Assembly: GCA_021789355.1 (NCBI GenBank) | Contig: JAJYJR010000154.1 | Location: 1-10,461 of the forward strand | Direction of reading: 5' to 3' | Length of the DNA stretch: 10,461 nucleotides | Source of the DNA: Chloroflexota bacterium | GTDB lineage: Bacteria > Chloroflexota > Limnocylindria > Limnocylindrales > CSP1-4 | In this document: in pieces, positions 1 to 8,700 of the stretch | Numbering within the stretch: position 1 is the first letter of the stretch | Layout: each line of letters begins with the position of its first letter | The notes under the pieces: generated by a model | What the model saw: the letters and a program-made list of their open reading frames with translations, nothing else | Databases searched by the model: none | Told to the model about the DNA's origin: nothing | Position numbers and translations under genes: made by a program

Positions 1-1952
1 TGGAGCTCTACCTCAACACCGTCTACTACGGGGAGCAGGCCTACGGGGTCGCGGCAGCGGCGCGCCACTATTTCGACGAACCCCTTTCGAAGCTGACGCT
101 GGGGCAGGCGGCGATGCTGGCCGGGCTCCCGAAGGCGCCGGTGGGCCTGGACCCGTTCCTCCACCCCCGCCAGGCCACCGCGCGGCAGCACCAGGTCCTG
201 GACGCGATGGTCTCCACCGGGGCGATCACGGCCGCCCAGCGCGCGGCGGCCGAGAAGCAGAGCCTCAGGCTCAAGCGCTGGAGCCTGCCGGCACCGCCGG
301 TCCCCTGGTTCACCGACCGGGTCATCGCCGAGGCCAGCCAGCTGATGGGCGGCTACAGCGTCCTGGCCTCCTGCGGGTGCCGGATCATCACCACGCTCGA
401 CTGGGGCCTGCAGCGGGTCGCACAGCACGACGTCACGAGTTTCGTCGCGAAGCTCCCGAAGAACCTGAACGTCAACAACGGCGCGCTGGTCGCGCAGGAC
501 CCGGCGACCGGCCAGATCCTCGCCTACGTGGGATCGGTGAACCCCGCCGACCACAGTCCGAAGGTGCAGGGACAGTTCGACTCGGCCGGCGTTGCGCTGC
601 GTTCCCCGGGCTCCACCTGGAAGCTGATCACCTACCTCGCCGCCATGGAGTACGGGCACCTCACCGACGCCTCCACCCTGTGGGACATCCCGATCAAGTT
701 CGCGCCCGGCTACGTCGGGGTCGACTCCGAGCACGACTTCAACGGTCTCATCACCGTGCGACAGGCGATCCGCGAGAGCCGGAACGTGCCGGCGATCCAG
801 GCCATGCTCGCATACGGCGGCGTGCCGGCCATGGAGAACATGGCTTACCGCCTGGGCCTCGGCGTGCCGTTCGCGCCTGGCGAGACGGGGCCCTCGCTGG
901 CCATCGGCACGCACTCCGTGCACCTCACCGACATGGTCGAGATGTACAGCACGGAGTCGAACCTGGGGCTCCGCGTCACCCAGAACGACCTTCTCCGGAT
1001 CGAGAAGCCCGACGGAAGCGTGGTTCTCCCGCCAGCGCCGACGCGGACGCAGGTGGTCAACTCCGGGCTGGCCTGGGAGTTCCTGAGCGTCCTGCAGGAC
1101 AACGCGAATCGGAACCGCGGCTGGATGGACGGACCGTTCGCCGACCTCGGCCGCCCGGCCGCGGTCAAGACCGGGACCGAGGCGAACTTCCGGGACCTGT
1201 ACACAGTGGGGATGGTCCCGCAGATGGTGGCCGGCGTGTGGCTGGGCAACGCGGACAACAGTCCCATGAACTCGGCGTTCCAGTCCAACGTAGGGCCGCT
1301 CGTGCTCTGGCACCAGTTCATGTCCGACGCGATCAAGCTCAAGCAATGGCCCGCGATCGACTGGCCGCGTCCCTCGGAGCTGGTGCCGGCCCAGGTCTGC
1401 GCGAACTTCTCCGAGTTCGCCGGGTACGGGTTCGACGTGAACGGCCCCGACTGCCCGTTCGGGACTACCACCAGCTGGGTGATCCCGGGCTTCAACGATC
1501 CCGCGACCCTGCTCGCCCTGCGCCCGAAGCCCTTCGGGACCTACCTGACCGACGGGCTGGGCCACGTCCTGCCGCCGCAGTGCACCGTCGGGATCCCGGC
1601 GACCGGCGTCCTGGCCCAGGCCGAGCTGCCGCAATGGCAGCCGTACCTCGACACCTGGGTGGCAAAGGCAAAGGCCGGCCTGGAGAACCACGGAGGGTAC
1701 AACCTCCAGGAGACGTTCCCATGGAGCACGACGAACTGGCTGCTGCCCCCCACCGGGACGTCCTGCTCGGTGTCCTGGAGTTCCCTCTTCACCGGCCCGG
1801 GCGCGGCGAGCCCGGCACCGTCGGGGGCGGCGGGAAGCCCCGGCCCCGGGCCGAGCGCCGCCGCGGGCGCGAGCCCCGCGCCGGCTGCCTCGGGATCACC
1901 GGCGTCGACCCAGCCACCGGGAGCGCCGCCCCCTCCGTCACAGCGGCCGTGA
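1..1952 (+). CDS. Bifunctional class A penicillin-binding protein (GT51 glycosyltransferase / transpeptidase), 5'-truncated
   Basis: This enzyme polymerises lipid II into glycan strands and cross-links peptide stems on the outer face of the membrane. The reading frame is open from base 3, so the gene starts left of the window; 649 residues are visible and the first ATG inside (114) is not the start. Residues 1-50 are the end of the GT51 domain (ELYLNTVYYG, YGVAAAARHYF, AAMLAGLPKAP); its catalytic glutamates and the membrane anchor lie outside. The transpeptidase domain follows from about residue 125 and has all three penicillin-binding motifs: STWK (nucleophile Ser204, Lys207), SRN (259-261) and KTGT (389-392). 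After it comes a family-typical segment with Cys466, DCP (Cys484) and VIPG, then a 53-residue Ala/Pro/Ser/Gly tail (597-649). The enzyme looks intact and active. The 3' end overlaps the convergent GH13 gene by 15 bp. I am confident of the family; the exact paralogue (PonA/MrcA-like) cannot be named. Confidence 0.96.
   Translation, partial: ELYLNTVYYGEQAYGVAAAARHYFDEPLSKLTLGQAAMLAGLPKAPVGLDPFLHPRQATARQHQVLDAMVSTGAITAAQRAAAEKQSLRLKRWSLPAPPVPWFTDRVIAEASQLMGGYSVLASCGCRIITTLDWGLQRVAQHDVTSFVAKLPKNLNVNNGALVAQDPATGQILAYVGSVNPADHSPKVQGQFDSAGVALRSPGSTWKLITYLAAMEYGHLTDASTLWDIPIKFAPGYVGVDSEHDFNGLITVRQAIRESRNVPAIQAMLAYGGVPAMENMAYRLGLGVPFAPGETGPSLAIGTHSVHLTDMVEMYSTESNLGLRVTQNDLLRIEKPDGSVVLPPAPTRTQVVNSGLAWEFLSVLQDNANRNRGWMDGPFADLGRPAAVKTGTEANFRDLYTVGMVPQMVAGVWLGNADNSPMNSAFQSNVGPLVLWHQFMSDAIKLKQWPAIDWPRPSELVPAQVCANFSEFAGYGFDVNGPDCPFGTTTSWVIPGFNDPATLLALRPKPFGTYLTDGLGHVLPPQCTVGIPATGVLAQAELPQWQPYLDTWVAKAKAGLENHGGYNLQETFPWSTTNWLLPPTGTSCSVSWSSLFTGPGAASPAPSGAAGSPGPGPSAAAGASPAPAASGSPASTQPPGAPPPPSQRP
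1791..1949 (+). other. Low-complexity Ala/Pro/Ser/Gly tail of the penicillin-binding protein
   Basis: The last 53 residues of the penicillin-binding protein are almost only Ala, Pro, Ser and Gly, with no transmembrane or folded-domain pattern. The segment follows the last cysteine (Cys588) directly. Because the transpeptidase lies outside the membrane, this tail would sit in the cell wall or envelope space. Such tails are usually flexible spacers; a wall-spanning or protein-binding role is only inference. It is not an exact tandem repeat at DNA level, unlike the segments in UPF0182 and in the right-edge gene. Confidence 0.8.
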
Positions 1953-4900
1953 TGAACGCCGCGTGATCTCGAGCAGCCGGTCGACCTGGTAGCCGGACTC
2001 GTCGCTGGCGCGGTCGAGCTCGCGGGCGAGTTCGAACGCCCGGACCGCCGCGCCCCGGAACGATCCGTCCGAGGTCAGGCGGAGCCGCAGCTCGACCAGC
2101 TGGAGCAGGAACGACCAGCGGACGAGGCGGTCGAACGCGTCGCGGTCGAACCACGTCGTGCCGCCGTACTGGTTCACGCCCAGGTAGCGGGCGGCTGCAG
2201 GATCGGCGATCCATGACGCCGCGATACGGGCCACCAGCGGCGCGCGAACAGCCTGCGGCTCGGCTGCGGCCCGTGGTTCGCCCTCCGTCGAGGTGCCGGC
2301 GGCGGTCAAGGCGGCGTCCTCGCACAGCGCCGACAGGGTCTCGGGGTCGGGCAGCGCGAGCAGCACGCGCAGCGTATCCAGGGCCCGGCCCACCGCCGGC
2401 TCGTCCAACCCCAGCTCCCGGAGCCCGTCCGACGCGGGCCCCACGAGCCCCCATGCGTCGAGCCAGGCGCGGCTGCGCGTGCCGGCCCCGTCCGTGCCCT
2501 TGACGCGACCCAGTGCGCCCAGGAGCGTCCAGTCGAGCAGCGCCGCCCACGTCGACAGGTCGTCGGGGAACTCGTCGCGGAGCCGCGCGGCCACGGCGGT
2601 GAAGGTGGCCTCCCCACTGACGAGGCTGGCCCCCGCGCCGGCAGCCGACGGCGTGCCTCCGGCGACCCCGCGCAGCCCCGCCAGGCCGGGCAACCCCAGC
2701 ACGACCCCCAGCCGCCGGCGCACCTCGGCAGCGACCGTCCCAGGGCCCTCCCATCCGCCGGCAATCCGTGCCGCCGCCTCGAGCGCGGCGCGTGCCCGTG
2801 CCTCCGCCTCGTCGAGCGCCGCGTCCGCCGCCCGCGGCTCGCCTTCCTGGGCCGCGTCCAGTCGCGCGGCCATCAGGCGGCGCAGGCTCTCGCCCGACAC
2901 GAGGGCACGCACGGGGTCCTGGATCGGTCTCAGCGCCAGGTCGCGGAGGGCCGCGTCGATGCTGGGAACCCCGCCACCGCCGAGCTGCCGGGCCAGCTCC
3001 GAGTACAGCCCGACATCGTCGCGGACCTCGCGCACGTCGACGAAGACGTGGCACTGGTAGGCGCCGAGCTCGATGTACATGCCGCGCTCGCACAGCTCGC
3101 GGCTCGAGCGCAGGTACTCCAGCCCGGTCCGCTGGTCCCGGAAGACGCAGTACCGCCCGTCCTCGCCGGTCAGCCCCAGCCCCTCGCCGAGGGTCCGCCG
3201 GACGATGGTCTTCTCGTCACCGGCGCCCTTGACCGCGTACCCCACCGACTGCCGGATCCAGCCCCGCGCCTCCGCGTAGCGGTTGTGGTACACGACCAGG
3301 CTGCGCTCGCCGCCCGCGCGGTTCGAGTAGGCGAAGACGTCCTCGTTGACGTGGCCCGCCGGATCGACCAGGTCATAGAGGAGGAAGTCGCGCACCTCGG
3401 CGAAGAGGTGGCGCCGGTGCAGCAGCGGGAACAGGTCGTGCTCGTGGCGCGCGACCAGCCACTCGTTGGGCCGCTCGTCCCAGTAGGCGCGCCGGAACTC
3501 CATGCCGTACCTCTCGGCGTAGCCTTCCACCTGGCCATGCCCGAACATCGGGAGCCCGGGCATGGTGGCCATCAGCGTGGCGATCCCGAAGTACTTGTCG
3601 CCCGTCCCGAACTGGTCGATCGCGGTGCGCTCGTCCGGGTTGTTCATGAAGTTCACGTATCGCTTCAGGATCTCCGGGTCGAACTCGAGCGTGTTCCGGA
3701 TCACGCTCCGGTAGTTCGCGTTCTCCTCGTCGCGCAGCATGTTCATGAACGCGCTGTTGTAGACGCGGTGCATGCCGAGTGTCCGGACGAAGTAGCCCTC
3801 CATCAGCCAGAACGCCTCGGCCAGCAGCAGCGTGTCGGGCGCCTCCGCCGCCACCCGGTCCACCACCTCGCGCCAGAACTCGACCGGCATGCGCTCGTCG
3901 AACTCGGCCCGCGTCATGCCGTGCTCGGCGCGCGACGGGATGGCCCCGCCGCTGCCGGGCTCGGGGAACCAGAGGCGCTGGTAGTGCTTCCTGGCCAGGG
4001 TCATGGCGGCGTCGAAGCGGATGACCGGGAACCGGCGGGTGACGGCCAGGATGGTCTGGATGACGGCCTCGCGCACCTCGGGCTTCAGGTAGTCCAGCTG
4101 CGCGGTGTCGTTCCAGGGCATGCTGGTGCCGTCGTTGCCGTGGTAGATGAAGCGGTTCTCGCCGGTCGCGCGGTCCTCGCGCCGAAAGACGACCGCCGCG
4201 TCGCTGTTGTCGTAGTAGTGATCCTCGATCCAGAGCCCCACGCGCCCGTCCGGCGAGAGATCCGGTCCACCGTACGAATAGGCGGGGTACGGCGGGCTGT
4301 CGAGCGAGACGAACCAGTCGGGGTGCTCCATGACCCAGGCCGAGTCGATCCCCATGTGGTTCGGGACCATGTCGCTGGCCAGCCGGATTCCCCGTCGCCA
4401 GGCGCGCTCGCGCAGGTTCTCGTAGGCGGCCTCCCCACCCAGGTCGTCCGCGATCCGGTAGTCGAGCAGCGAGTACGCCGACGCCACCGCGTCGGGGTTG
4501 CCCCGCAGCCGCTTGATCCGCTCCGAGGCCCGGCTGCGCTCCCAGAGCCCGATCAGCCAGAGCCCGGTGAACCCCCACCGCGCCAGCCGGTCGAGTTCCT
4601 CGTCCGGCACCTGGTCGAGCCGCCGCACCTCGCGCTGGTAGGCCTTCGCCAGCTGGTCGAGCCAGACGTAGGTGCTCTTCGCCATCAGCACCAGGCGCGG
4701 CATCCAGTCGCGGTCCATGCTGAAGCGCTCCGGCTCCAGCTCCTGGTCGCCAAACTGGTAGACCCCGACGCGCTGTCCGCGCGCCAGGGCCGCCGCCTCA
4801 TCCGCGCCGTGGAAGCGCAGCCAGAGGGCGCGGTCCTCCTCGCTCAGCACGTCCAGGCTCAGCGCAAGCCGGCCGCCAAGCAGACCCTCGAGCAGCAGGC

Positions 4901-5579
4901 CCCAGCGTTCGCGGATGAAGCGCAGCTGGCCGGACAGCGAGTCCGGCGAGGCGATCGCGGGGCTGCGGAGCATCGCGACCAGGGTCTGGTTCTCGGGCCC
5001 GAAGGAGGGCCGCCCGGCGAAGTGGGCTCCCAGCGCCTCGATCACCTCCTCGTACGCCGACTCGCCCGCCAGTGGGCGGTCGTCGTAGAGCTCGCGGAAC
5101 GGCGTGAAGGCGGGGTTGACATTGGCCAGCCAGAGGTGGGCGAGCTCCTCGAGCGCGACCTGGCGGTTGGGCAGACCCTCGGTGGTCCCGGCAAGCCAGG
5201 CCTGCGCCTCGAGGTCACCGCGGTGGACCGCGGTCGGCGGGTAACGGTCGACGAACGCCGCGAGGGTGGCGTCCACCGTCCCGGCCCCCAGGCGCGCGTC
5301 GAGGGCAGCGAGAGCTACCTCCAGGGCAGGCGGGTCGCGCCGCTGCCGGTACAGGGCCGCGACGTGATGCAGGATCTCGTCGATCAGCCCCATCGCGTTG
5401 AGTTGCCCCGGCTGGACGGCCAGCTCCGGGTTGCGGGTCACGTCGCGCGCCGCGTTCATCTGGCGGGCGAGCTCGCGCGTGGCGCGGAAGTCGGCCAGGA
5501 CCACGTTGCCGGTCAGCGAGAACAGCGCCTCGCCGAAACCGTAGCGATCGCGCGCCTCGCGGGAGACGTGAAACTCCAT
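1938..5579 (-). CDS. Large cytoplasmic GH13 (alpha-amylase family) protein, 1213 aa
   Basis: This is an alpha-amylase clan enzyme expected to cleave or transfer alpha-glucosyl units of glycogen-like glucans; the reaction is not resolved. Residues 1-300 form an N-terminal helical region of unclear function. The TIM barrel begins about residue 325 (LARWGFTGLWLIGLW). Region I is DMVPNH (Asp403, Asn407, His408). Region II is IRFDAA with candidate nucleophile Asp523. Region III is LLLAEAFW with candidate acid/base Glu588. Region IV is FMNNPDE with Asp649, where the usual His before this Asp is Pro, as in the NTPD of GlgE-type enzymes. A beta-rich segment (about 745-855, VFAYSNR, SLVVYHNR) resembles an amylase C domain, and about 355 mostly helical residues follow. 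There is no signal peptide, so it should be cytoplasmic. The ATG at 5579 starts MEFHVSREARDRYGFG; no Shine-Dalgarno is evident, but a TATGCT box lies 8 bp upstream. It is 121 bp downstream of UPF0182 on the same strand, so co-transcription is possible. Family is certain, substrate is not. Confidence 0.93.
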   Translation of the reverse strand: MEFHVSREARDRYGFGEALFSLTGNVVLADFRATRELARQMNAARDVTRNPELAVQPGQLNAMGLIDEILHHVAALYRQRRDPPALEVALAALDARLGAGTVDATLAAFVDRYPPTAVHRGDLEAQAWLAGTTEGLPNRQVALEELAHLWLANVNPAFTPFRELYDDRPLAGESAYEEVIEALGAHFAGRPSFGPENQTLVAMLRSPAIASPDSLSGQLRFIRERWGLLLEGLLGGRLALSLDVLSEEDRALWLRFHGADEAAALARGQRVGVYQFGDQELEPERFSMDRDWMPRLVLMAKSTYVWLDQLAKAYQREVRRLDQVPDEELDRLARWGFTGLWLIGLWERSRASERIKRLRGNPDAVASAYSLLDYRIADDLGGEAAYENLRERAWRRGIRLASDMVPNHMGIDSAWVMEHPDWFVSLDSPPYPAYSYGGPDLSPDGRVGLWIEDHYYDNSDAAVVFRREDRATGENRFIYHGNDGTSMPWNDTAQLDYLKPEVREAVIQTILAVTRRFPVIRFDAAMTLARKHYQRLWFPEPGSGGAIPSRAEHGMTRAEFDERMPVEFWREVVDRVAAEAPDTLLLAEAFWLMEGYFVRTLGMHRVYNSAFMNMLRDEENANYRSVIRNTLEFDPEILKRYVNFMNNPDERTAIDQFGTGDKYFGIATLMATMPGLPMFGHGQVEGYAERYGMEFRRAYWDERPNEWLVARHEHDLFPLLHRRHLFAEVRDFLLYDLVDPAGHVNEDVFAYSNRAGGERSLVVYHNRYAEARGWIRQSVGYAVKGAGDEKTIVRRTLGEGLGLTGEDGRYCVFRDQRTGLEYLRSSRELCERGMYIELGAYQCHVFVDVREVRDDVGLYSELARQLGGGGVPSIDAALRDLALRPIQDPVRALVSGESLRRLMAARLDAAQEGEPRAADAALDEAEARARAALEAAARIAGGWEGPGTVAAEVRRRLGVVLGLPGLAGLRGVAGGTPSAAGAGASLVSGEATFTAVAARLRDEFPDDLSTWAALLDWTLLGALGRVKGTDGAGTRSRAWLDAWGLVGPASDGLRELGLDEPAVGRALDTLRVLLALPDPETLSALCEDAALTAAGTSTEGEPRAAAEPQAVRAPLVARIAASWIADPAAARYLGVNQYGGTTWFDRDAFDRLVRWSFLLQLVELRLRLTSDGSFRGAAVRAFELARELDRASDESGYQVDRLLEITRRSSRPL

Positions 5580-5587
5580 CGCGGGCG

Positions 5588-5593
5588 AGCATA
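5588..5593 (-). promoter_or_regulatory. Candidate -10 box of the GH13 gene (leaderless-type spacing)
   Basis: The minus strand reads TATGCT here, four of six matches to TATAAT with the key TAnnnT pattern, and it ends 8 bp before the ATG at 5579. That spacing would put the transcription start at or next to the A of the ATG. No good -35 hexamer is visible about 17 bp upstream, and there is no Shine-Dalgarno sequence. AT-rich hexamers are rare in this background, which gives mild support. It is a guess from pattern alone. Confidence 0.35.
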
Positions 5594-5700
5594 GCAGCGC
5601 GACCTCGCGGCATCCCGCCTTCGCGCCGCGGGCGATCGTGCGGTGGGCGACCCGGTGGGACGGACGTCCCCGGGGCCACCACCCGGTGCGGCAGCGCGAA

Positions 5701-8700
5701 CTACGGCGCCGGCGTCTGCCCCGTCAGCACGCTCAGCTGCGAGAGCGCGGCCTTCACCAGGTCCATCTCCTGGCCGTAGAGAGCGAAATCGCCGGCACGG
5801 AGCGCGGCCTGCGCGGCCTCGAAGTGCGCGTTCGCGTACGCGACGAGCGTCTTCACGTCGCCCGATGGCGGCGAGGCCCCCGTGCCGGTCGGCAGGGACG
5901 ACGCCGCCGGGACCGGCGACGCTCCCGGCGCGGCGGATGCTCCGGGTGCCGCGGATGCACCGGGTGCCGCGGATGCCCCGGGCGACGCGCCGGACCCCGT
6001 GCCGGCGGTCCCCGGCGCAGCCAGCAGCGCGTTCAGTGCGTCGGACAGCGTCGAGCCCCAGGCCACCTTGGTCGGCGACGCCACCACGATCCGCTGGAAC
6101 TCGGGGAACTGGATGCTGGTCGACTGCAGGTAGATCGGCTCCAGGTACAGCAGCGACTGCTGGATCGGCACCACGATGAGGTTGCCGCGCACCACGGTGG
6201 ACCCTGACTGATTCCACAGCGTGATCTGCGAGCTGATCGTCGGGTCCTGGTCGATGCGGCCCTCGATCTGGGCGGGCCCGAGGATCGAGGTGTCCTTTGG
6301 GAAGGCATAGACCACCACCTTCCCGTAGCTGGCGCCGTCCATCCGGGCCGCGATCCAGGCGCTCATGTTGGGACGGCTGGTGGGCACCATGGGTTGGAGC
6401 AGCAGGAACTCCGGTGCCGGCGCGCCGGGCATCCGCATCTCGACGTAGTACGCCTCGAGCGCGAGCTGCTGGCTGCTGGTCGGCTCGGACGGCACCGTCC
6501 AGAGGTCGTTCCGGTAGTAGAAGGTGGCCGGATCGGTCACGTGGTAGGTGGCGTACATCCGGGTCTGGACGTCGAACAGGTCCTCCGGGTATCGCAGGTG
6601 CGCGTCCAGCCATGCCGGCGCCTGCGACAGCGGCTTGAACATGCCAGGGAAGATCCCTTCCCACGCCCGGATGATCGGGTCGGACGGGTCCGAGACGTAC
6701 ATCGTCGTCGCGCCCGTGTAGGCGTCCATCACGATCTTGACGCTGTTGCGCACATAATCGAACGGGTTCCCCTGCAGGCCGCTGGCGGCCGGGAGCGTCG
6801 ACTGGTCGATCGGCGTCGCGTTGGGGAAGTTGGCGCTGGTCGTGTAGGCGTCCTGCACGTACGCGAGGCGCCCCTGGTCCGTGATGACCAGGTACGGGTC
6901 CTTGTCGAACCGCAGGAACGGCGCCATGAGCGGCAGGCGATCCGCGAGAGAGCGGTTGAACAGCAGCTGGCTCTTCGCGGTCACCTGGTCGCTGATCAGC
7001 AGGTTCAGATCGTGGAACCGGAGGGCGAAGAGCAGGCGGGCGGCGGGCGATCCGATCCCGATCCCGTCGGTCCCCTGCCACGTGGTGTAGGCCTGGTTGG
7101 TGCCGCCGGTCGCGGAGGACCCGCTCGGGCCCGTGGTCACCGGGTAGTCGAACTCCTGGGACGCGGCGTCGACCACCACCCAGCCGGTCTGCTTCTCCCC
7201 GAAATAGATGCGCGGCTGCGTGATCGTGGGCGCGCCGCCGGTCGAGACGGGCGGGATGTTGCTGATCAGGAGCTGCGGCAGACCCTCGCCGGTGACTTCG
7301 TTGACCGGCGCCATGACCGCGCCGATCCCATGCGTGTAGGTGATGTGCTGGTTGACCCACGACTGCCCGTTCGGGATGTTCTCGGGCGCGATCTCGCGGG
7401 CGGAGATCCAGACCTGCCGCTGCTGGCCGTTGAGCTCGTACCGGTCGGCGTCGACGTCGACGAACTCGTAGTACTGGCGCACCGTCTGCAGCTGGTCGAT
7501 GGTCGAGCCGAGCGGGCGGTAATCCCACAGCCGCGCGTTCGCGAACGTCCCCTGGTCCGCCTGGATGGCGGTCTGCGTGAGTTCGCCCGACCCCTGATAC
7601 GCCTGCTCCTGCCACTGGTCCAGCCCATAGGCGATCCGGGTCATGTTGATGTTGTTCTGGATGTACGGCTGCTCGATGGCGAGCTCGTTCGGCTTGACCA
7701 CCACCGCCTCGATGATCGCTGGGTAGATGCCGGCCAGCCCGACCCAGAGCACGAGCCACGCCCCGACCGCCGCGATCACCGGCCACCAGCGGCGCTGGAA
7801 GGCCGAGACGACGAGCACGATCGCGACCAGCACCGCTACCACCGTGAGCACGTCGTAGGCGAGGAAGCGGGCCGACTGGTCGGCGTAGCTGACGCCGGTC
7901 GCGACGCCCTGGGTGCTGTAGCTCAGTTCCAGGCGATCGAGCTGGTACCCCGCCGCCGCGGCCACCAGCCAGAAGGCGGCGAGCACCGACACGTGCACGC
8001 GCGCCGGCCGGCTCGGCGCGAAGGACCCGCGCGCCATCGCCACGAAATGGCGGGCGGCGGCGATGGCGACGGCGGCGAGGAGCACGCCGCTCACGAGGCC
8101 CTGCACCAGCCGCAGGAACGGGAGGTCGAACAGGAAGAACGAGATGTCCAGGCCGAAGATGGGATCCGGGACGGTCTTTCCGGTCGGGCTGTACGGGACA
8201 CGGTGCAGCCACAGCAGCACCGTGTCCCAGGAGCCGGCCGCGATCCCCGCGGCCGTCAGCGCGGCGAGGATCGCGACCCCGACGAGCGCCCAGGACACCA
8301 GGGGCGTCAGGTCGGGCATCTCGGCTTCCTCGCCGCCGACGACGATCGGCTCGGAGGGGCCGAAGGGACCGAAGATGCGGGTCCCGGTCTGATAGCGCGA
8401 TGCCTCGTTCAGCCGGTCCCAGAGCCGCCGGAGCGAACCCCCGCCGGGAGGAGGCGGAGGCGCCAGCCGCGACGCGATCAGCAGGTCGATCAGCAGGATG
8501 GCCAGCACGGCGATCCCGACGCCGAGGAACAGCGCGAGCTGGGCCCCGAGCCTGGTCCAGAGCACCTGGCTGTAACCCACGCTCTGGTACCACATGCCGT
8601 CGGTGACGAGGTTGATGAGCGAACCCCCGACGGTGAGGACCAGCAGGATCGCGACCACCACCGCGGCGAGGAGGCCGGTCGCGCCCACCCGCAGCACCCG

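Noticed and set aside
1943..1962. GCGGC/GCCGC hairpin at the convergent gene ends
   Set aside because: A 5-bp stem with a 10-base loop and no T-run is too weak to call a terminator.
3048..5594. 848-codon open frame on the plus strand, antisense to the GH13 gene
   Set aside because: Its product is a monotonous Val/Arg/Leu/Glu/Pro mix with no recognisable domain. It is the shadow expected opposite a GC-rich gene that avoids certain codons.
5650..5688. GGTGG/CCACC stem with inner palindromes and an ACCCGGTG direct repeat downstream of UPF0182
   Set aside because: The stem is only 5 bp around a long loop with no T-run. Such matches are common by chance in DNA of this composition, so I do not call a terminator.
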